Shown in pieces: positions 61,169 through 64,000 of a stretch of 64,000 nt of DNA. The position numbers and the translations under genes were made by a program. The notes beneath the pieces were generated by a model. That model worked only from the letters and a program-made list of their open reading frames with translations, did not search any database and was not told where the DNA came from. Each line of letters starts with the position of its first letter. Within the stretch, counting starts at the first letter, position 1. The stretch lies in the NCBI GenBank assembly GCA_021782815.1, contig JAJXUO010000012.1, forward strand, positions 1 through 64,000, read 5' to 3'. The DNA comes from Pseudomonadota bacterium (GTDB taxonomy: Bacteria > Pseudomonadota > Alphaproteobacteria > Rhodospirillales > Magnetospirillaceae).

Positions 61169-62947
61169 ATGGCGAACTATCAAGCACCCCTGCGCGATAT
61201 GCGCTTCGTCCTCTACGAGCTCAATCAGGGGGCGGATCTCTGCAAGCTGCCCGGCCTCGAGGACATGACCCCCGATCTCTTCGATCCCGTGCTGGAAGAG
61301 GCGGCCAAGCTGTGCGAACAGGTGCTGCATCCCCTGAACCGCTCCGGCGACGAAGAGGGCTGCACCTGGGAAAACGGCCAGGTGCGCACCCCCCAGGGCT
61401 TTAAACAGGCCTATGAGCTGTTCCGCGACGGCGGCTGGACCGGGCTGGCCTGCGCCCCCGAATTCGGCGGCCAGGGCATGCCGCAGATGATCAATACCCT
61501 GGTTTCGGAGATGATCTGCGCCACCAACCTGTCGTTCGGCATGTATCCGGGCCTGAGCCACGGCGCCTATACCGCGCTCTACGCCCATGCCTCGGACGAC
61601 CTGAAGGCGGCCTATCTGCCCAAGCTGGTGGACGGCACCTGGTCGGGCACCATGTGCCTGACCGAGCCCCATTGCGGCACCGATCTCGGCCTGTGCCGCA
61701 CCAAGGCGGTGCCCCAGGCCGACGGCAGCTACAAGATCACCGGCACCAAGATCTTCATCTCGGCCGGCGAGCATGATCTGACCGAAAACATCATCCATCT
61801 GGTGCTGGCGCGTCTGCCCGACGCCCCCAAGGGCATCAAGGGCATCAGCCTGTTCCTGGTGCCGAAATTCCTGCCCGACGCGCAAGGCAATCCCGGCCCG
61901 CGCAACGGCGCCGCCTGCGGTTCCATCGAGCATAAGATGGGCATCAAGGCCTCGGCCACCTGCGTGATGAATTTCGACGAGGCCACCGGCTGGCTGGTGG
62001 GCGAGGCCGGCAAGGGCATGCGCGCCATGTTCACCATGATGAACGAGGAGCGCCTGGCCGTGGGCGTGCAGGGTCTGGGCCTGGCCGAAGCCTCCTATCA
62101 GGGGGCGGTGGCCTATGCCCGCGACCGTCTGCAGGGGCGTTCGTTGTCGGGGGTGAAGGCGCCCGACAAGGCCGCCGATCCCATCATCCATCACCCGGAT
62201 GTGCGGCGCATGCTGCTGACCATCCGCGCCACCACCGAGGGCTGCCGCGCCCTGGCCGCCTGGGTGGCCAACCGCCTGGATGTCGCCGAGCACAGCGTCG
62301 AGCCGCAGGAAAAGCGCGACGCCGAGGATTTCGTGGCGGTGATGACCCCCATCGTCAAGGCGCTGATGACCGATCTGGCCTTCGAGGCCGCCAATCACGG
62401 CATGCAGGTGTTCGGCGGGCACGGCTTCATCCGCGAACACGGCATGGAGCAGCTGGTGCGCGACTGCCGCATCGCGCAGATCTATGAAGGGGCCAACGGC
62501 ATTCAGGCCCTGGATCTGGTGGGCCGCAAGATGCCGGCCCATGCCGGGCGTTACCTGCGCGCCTTCTTCCATCCCGTGGGCGATTTTATCGCCGCCCATG
62601 TGGAGGACGATGAGCTGGGGCCGTTCGTGCAGCCTTTGGCCAAGGCCTTCGTGCGCTTGCAGCAGGCCACCGGGCAGATCGCCCGCGTCGGTCTGGCCAA
62701 GCCCGAGGAGGCGGCGGCGGCGGCCACCGACTATCTGCGGCTGTTCGGTCTGGTGGCCCTGGCCTATCAGTGGGCCCGCATGGCGCAGATCGCCCTGCCC
62801 AAGGCCGACGCGGATCCCTTCTATCGCGCCAAGCTGGGCACCGCCCGCTTCTTCATGGAGCGGATGCTGCCGCAAACCGGCGGACTGTTCTCGGCCCTGA
62901 TGGCCGGCGGCGGCTCGCTGATGGATTTCCCGGAGGAAGCCTTCTGA
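61169..62947 (+). CDS. Acyl-CoA dehydrogenase (large C-terminal-extended type)
   Basis: 592 residues. FAD-linked acyl-CoA dehydrogenase with TMCLTEPHCGTDLG, MMNEERLAVGVQGLGLAEASYQ and the catalytic base within IYEGANGIQALDLVGRK. The C-terminal ~110 residues form the extra helical domain of the FadE5/DmdC-like group. It performs the first oxidation of beta-oxidation. It starts 4 bp after fadJ in a fadA-fadJ-acd operon. Electron transfer flavoprotein genes are not visible here. Confidence 0.93.
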   Translation: MANYQAPLRDMRFVLYELNQGADLCKLPGLEDMTPDLFDPVLEEAAKLCEQVLHPLNRSGDEEGCTWENGQVRTPQGFKQAYELFRDGGWTGLACAPEFGGQGMPQMINTLVSEMICATNLSFGMYPGLSHGAYTALYAHASDDLKAAYLPKLVDGTWSGTMCLTEPHCGTDLGLCRTKAVPQADGSYKITGTKIFISAGEHDLTENIIHLVLARLPDAPKGIKGISLFLVPKFLPDAQGNPGPRNGAACGSIEHKMGIKASATCVMNFDEATGWLVGEAGKGMRAMFTMMNEERLAVGVQGLGLAEASYQGAVAYARDRLQGRSLSGVKAPDKAADPIIHHPDVRRMLLTIRATTEGCRALAAWVANRLDVAEHSVEPQEKRDAEDFVAVMTPIVKALMTDLAFEAANHGMQVFGGHGFIREHGMEQLVRDCRIAQIYEGANGIQALDLVGRKMPAHAGRYLRAFFHPVGDFIAAHVEDDELGPFVQPLAKAFVRLQQATGQIARVGLAKPEEAAAAATDYLRLFGLVALAYQWARMAQIALPKADADPFYRAKLGTARFFMERMLPQTGGLFSALMAGGGSLMDFPEEAF

Positions 62948-62995
62948 TCCGGGACGCTCCGCCTGCTTTAGGACAGTGGGGCGGCGGGGTGATTT

Positions 62996-63058
62996 GGGGT
63001 GGGATCGGGCTCGCGTCGCCAGTCTCCCGGAGGCGCGGATCCGCCCACCCCCTCTTTT
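62996..63058 (+). terminator. Possible terminator after the acyl-CoA dehydrogenase gene
   Basis: GGGGTGGG and CCCACCCC are complementary arms around a long GC-rich loop, followed by CTCTTTT. The long loop makes this uncertain. It separates the beta-oxidation operon from the thioesterase gene. Confidence 0.3.
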
Positions 63059-63077
63059 CCCATGAAAGGCTGCTGAC

Positions 63078-63596
63078 ATGAATCTGTGGCTGCGCGTCGT
63101 GGCGGTGATCGTCTCCACCTTCTTCCGGCCCCGCATTCCCTTCACCGGGGAGTCGGTGCTGCAGTTCCGGGTGTGGCCGCATGATCTCGACATCAACATC
63201 CACATGAACAACGCCCGTTACATGGCGCTGATGGATCTGGGCCGCCTCGATCTCATCGTGCGCTGCGGCCTGTGGCGACGGGTGCTCAAGGATCGCTGGC
63301 AACCGGTGATCGGCGCGGCGCTGGTGCGCTTCCGCCGTCCGCTGGCGCCGTTTCAGCGCTTCACCCTGGCCAGCCGCGTGCTGGGCTGGGACGAGAAGTG
63401 GCTCTACATCGAACATGTTCTGCAAACCGGCTCCACCGTGGCCTGTCATGCCGTGGTGCGGGGGGCGTTCGTGGCCCAAGGGGTGGTGATCCCGCCCCAG
63501 GAGGTGGCGGATCTGGCGGGCGGAGGGGTCTCCCAGCCTCTGCCCGCCTGGATCGCCGCCTGGCGCGACGCCGACCGCGCCTTCGATCCGGCCTGA
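63078..63596 (+). CDS. Hotdog-fold acyl-CoA thioesterase (4HBT family)
   Basis: 172 residues. A membrane-proximal N-terminal helix (LWLRVVAVIVSTFF) is followed by the hotdog motif VWPHDLDINIHMNNARYMALMDLGRLDLI with its catalytic aspartate, and AALVRFRRPLAPFQRF. Similar to THEM6-like single-domain thioesterases. It likely hydrolyses acyl-CoA in the same fatty-acid pathway. Confidence 0.87.
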   Translation: MNLWLRVVAVIVSTFFRPRIPFTGESVLQFRVWPHDLDINIHMNNARYMALMDLGRLDLIVRCGLWRRVLKDRWQPVIGAALVRFRRPLAPFQRFTLASRVLGWDEKWLYIEHVLQTGSTVACHAVVRGAFVAQGVVIPPQEVADLAGGGVSQPLPAWIAAWRDADRAFDPA

Positions 63597-63626
63597 CGCC
63601 ATTCTTTGCTCAAGGATTAGAAGACC

Positions 63627-64000
63627 ATGCGTTCACTCAAAGGCAAAACCCTGTTCATCACCGGCGCCAGCCGCGGCATCGGCAAGGCCATCGCCCTGCG
63701 CGCGGCGGCCGACGGCGCCAATATCGTCATCGCCGCCAAGACCACCGAGCCCCATCCCAGCCTGCCCGGCACCATCCACAGCGCCGCCGAGGAGATCCGC
63801 GCCGCCGGCGGCCAGGCCCTGGCGCTGCAGGTGGATATCCGCGACGAGGACCAGGTGGCCAAGGCCGCCGCCGATGCCGCCGCCCATTTCGGCGGCATCG
63901 ACATCCTGGTCAACAACGCCTCGGCCATCAATCTCACCGGAACGCTGGAGACGCCGGCCAAGCGCTTCGATCTGATGATGGGGGTGAACATGCGCGGCAC
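63627..64000 (+). CDS. Short-chain dehydrogenase (HSDL2-like), 3' end missing
   Basis: Open to the window edge: 124 codons visible. TGASRGIGKAIALRAAADGANIVIAAK is the NADP-binding motif and DILVNNASAINL the NNAS motif; the active-site Tyr-x3-Lys lies beyond the window. The TTEPHPSLPGTIHSAAEEI segment is characteristic of the HSDL2-like group linked to fatty-acid metabolism. It follows the thioesterase by 30 bp and probably belongs to the same transcript. Confidence 0.85.
   Translation, partial: MRSLKGKTLFITGASRGIGKAIALRAAADGANIVIAAKTTEPHPSLPGTIHSAAEEIRAAGGQALALQVDIRDEDQVAKAAADAAAHFGGIDILVNNASAINLTGTLETPAKRFDLMMGVNMRG

Overview
The window is a GC-rich chromosomal segment from an alphaproteobacterium, most likely of the Rhodospirillales (Magnetospirillum/Phaeospirillum-like). 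This placement is inferred from codon bias, from the DUF2336 and PilZ proteins, from the chorismate mutase-hisC-tyrC and argD-argF-hslO operons, and from a TonB C-terminal domain of the type seen in that order. It is not proven. Apart from the first ~550 bases, which carry the end of a phage-like gene joined in frame to a TonB C-terminal domain, the content is ordinary chromosome. I saw no tRNA, rRNA, CRISPR array or complete insertion sequence.

Layout. 1-0.95 kb: phage remnant and TonB chimera. 1-6.2 kb: YccF membrane protein, then an operon of an NRAMP-like transporter, a TerC-receiver fusion, hflK and hflC. 6.3-10.2 kb (minus): a seven-gene envelope operon (lipoprotein, DUF2946 protein, cysteine-motif outer-membrane protein, two TlpA thioredoxins, two SMR/EamA half-transporters). 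10.5-13.5 kb (minus): argD-argF-hslO. 13.6-16.5 kb (minus): ABC-2 permease and FUSC exporter, divergent from recX. 17.4-20.2 kb: chorismate mutase, hisC, tyrC. 20.4-22.3 kb (minus): rmuC and a GST. 22.6 kb: rlmJ. 23.6-31.5 kb (minus): a six-gene Hyf-like membrane complex (hyfB, C, E, F, G, I) whose large subunit lacks the first NiFe cysteine motif, followed closely by lepB. 31.9-36.4 kb: TAXI binding protein, YkgJ-type cysteine protein, and a 967-residue membrane-anchored coiled coil. 36.8-39.9 kb (minus): DUF2336 and a PAS/GAF/GGDEF diguanylate cyclase. 40.2-44.7 kb: HAD nucleotidase, dapD, dapE, a membrane protein and an acyltransferase. 44.8-47 kb: def-fmt-truA. 47-48.3 kb: PilZ protein and a trans-aconitate methyltransferase-like gene. 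48.4-52.8 kb: rpmH-rnpA-yidD-yidC-engB-argB. 53-64 kb: a fatty-acid uptake and beta-oxidation island (SCP2, DUF6134, fadL, fadD, MerR regulator, thiolase, fadJ-type bifunctional enzyme, acyl-CoA dehydrogenase, thioesterase, SDR).

The strongest unexplained signal is a family of short non-coding mobile repeats, found at six loci and all between or at the ends of genes. Two copies are exactly 175 bp, have ~18-bp terminal inverted repeats and are flanked by perfect 10-bp target duplications (10284-10478 and 31648-31842). Two others have 8/10 and 9/10 duplications. One end of each element forms a perfect or near-perfect hairpin whose two arms change together between copies. One copy supplies the last codons and stop of recX, another sits 3 bp upstream of the rpmH promoter duplication, and a third locus has become a tandem array. 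A second, smaller repeat family ends in TTGGTAT.

In the fatty-acid island two near-identical palindromes (core ACGTATRCGT) lie upstream of the SCP2 gene and of fadL. With the MerR-family regulator encoded in between, they suggest a local regulon.
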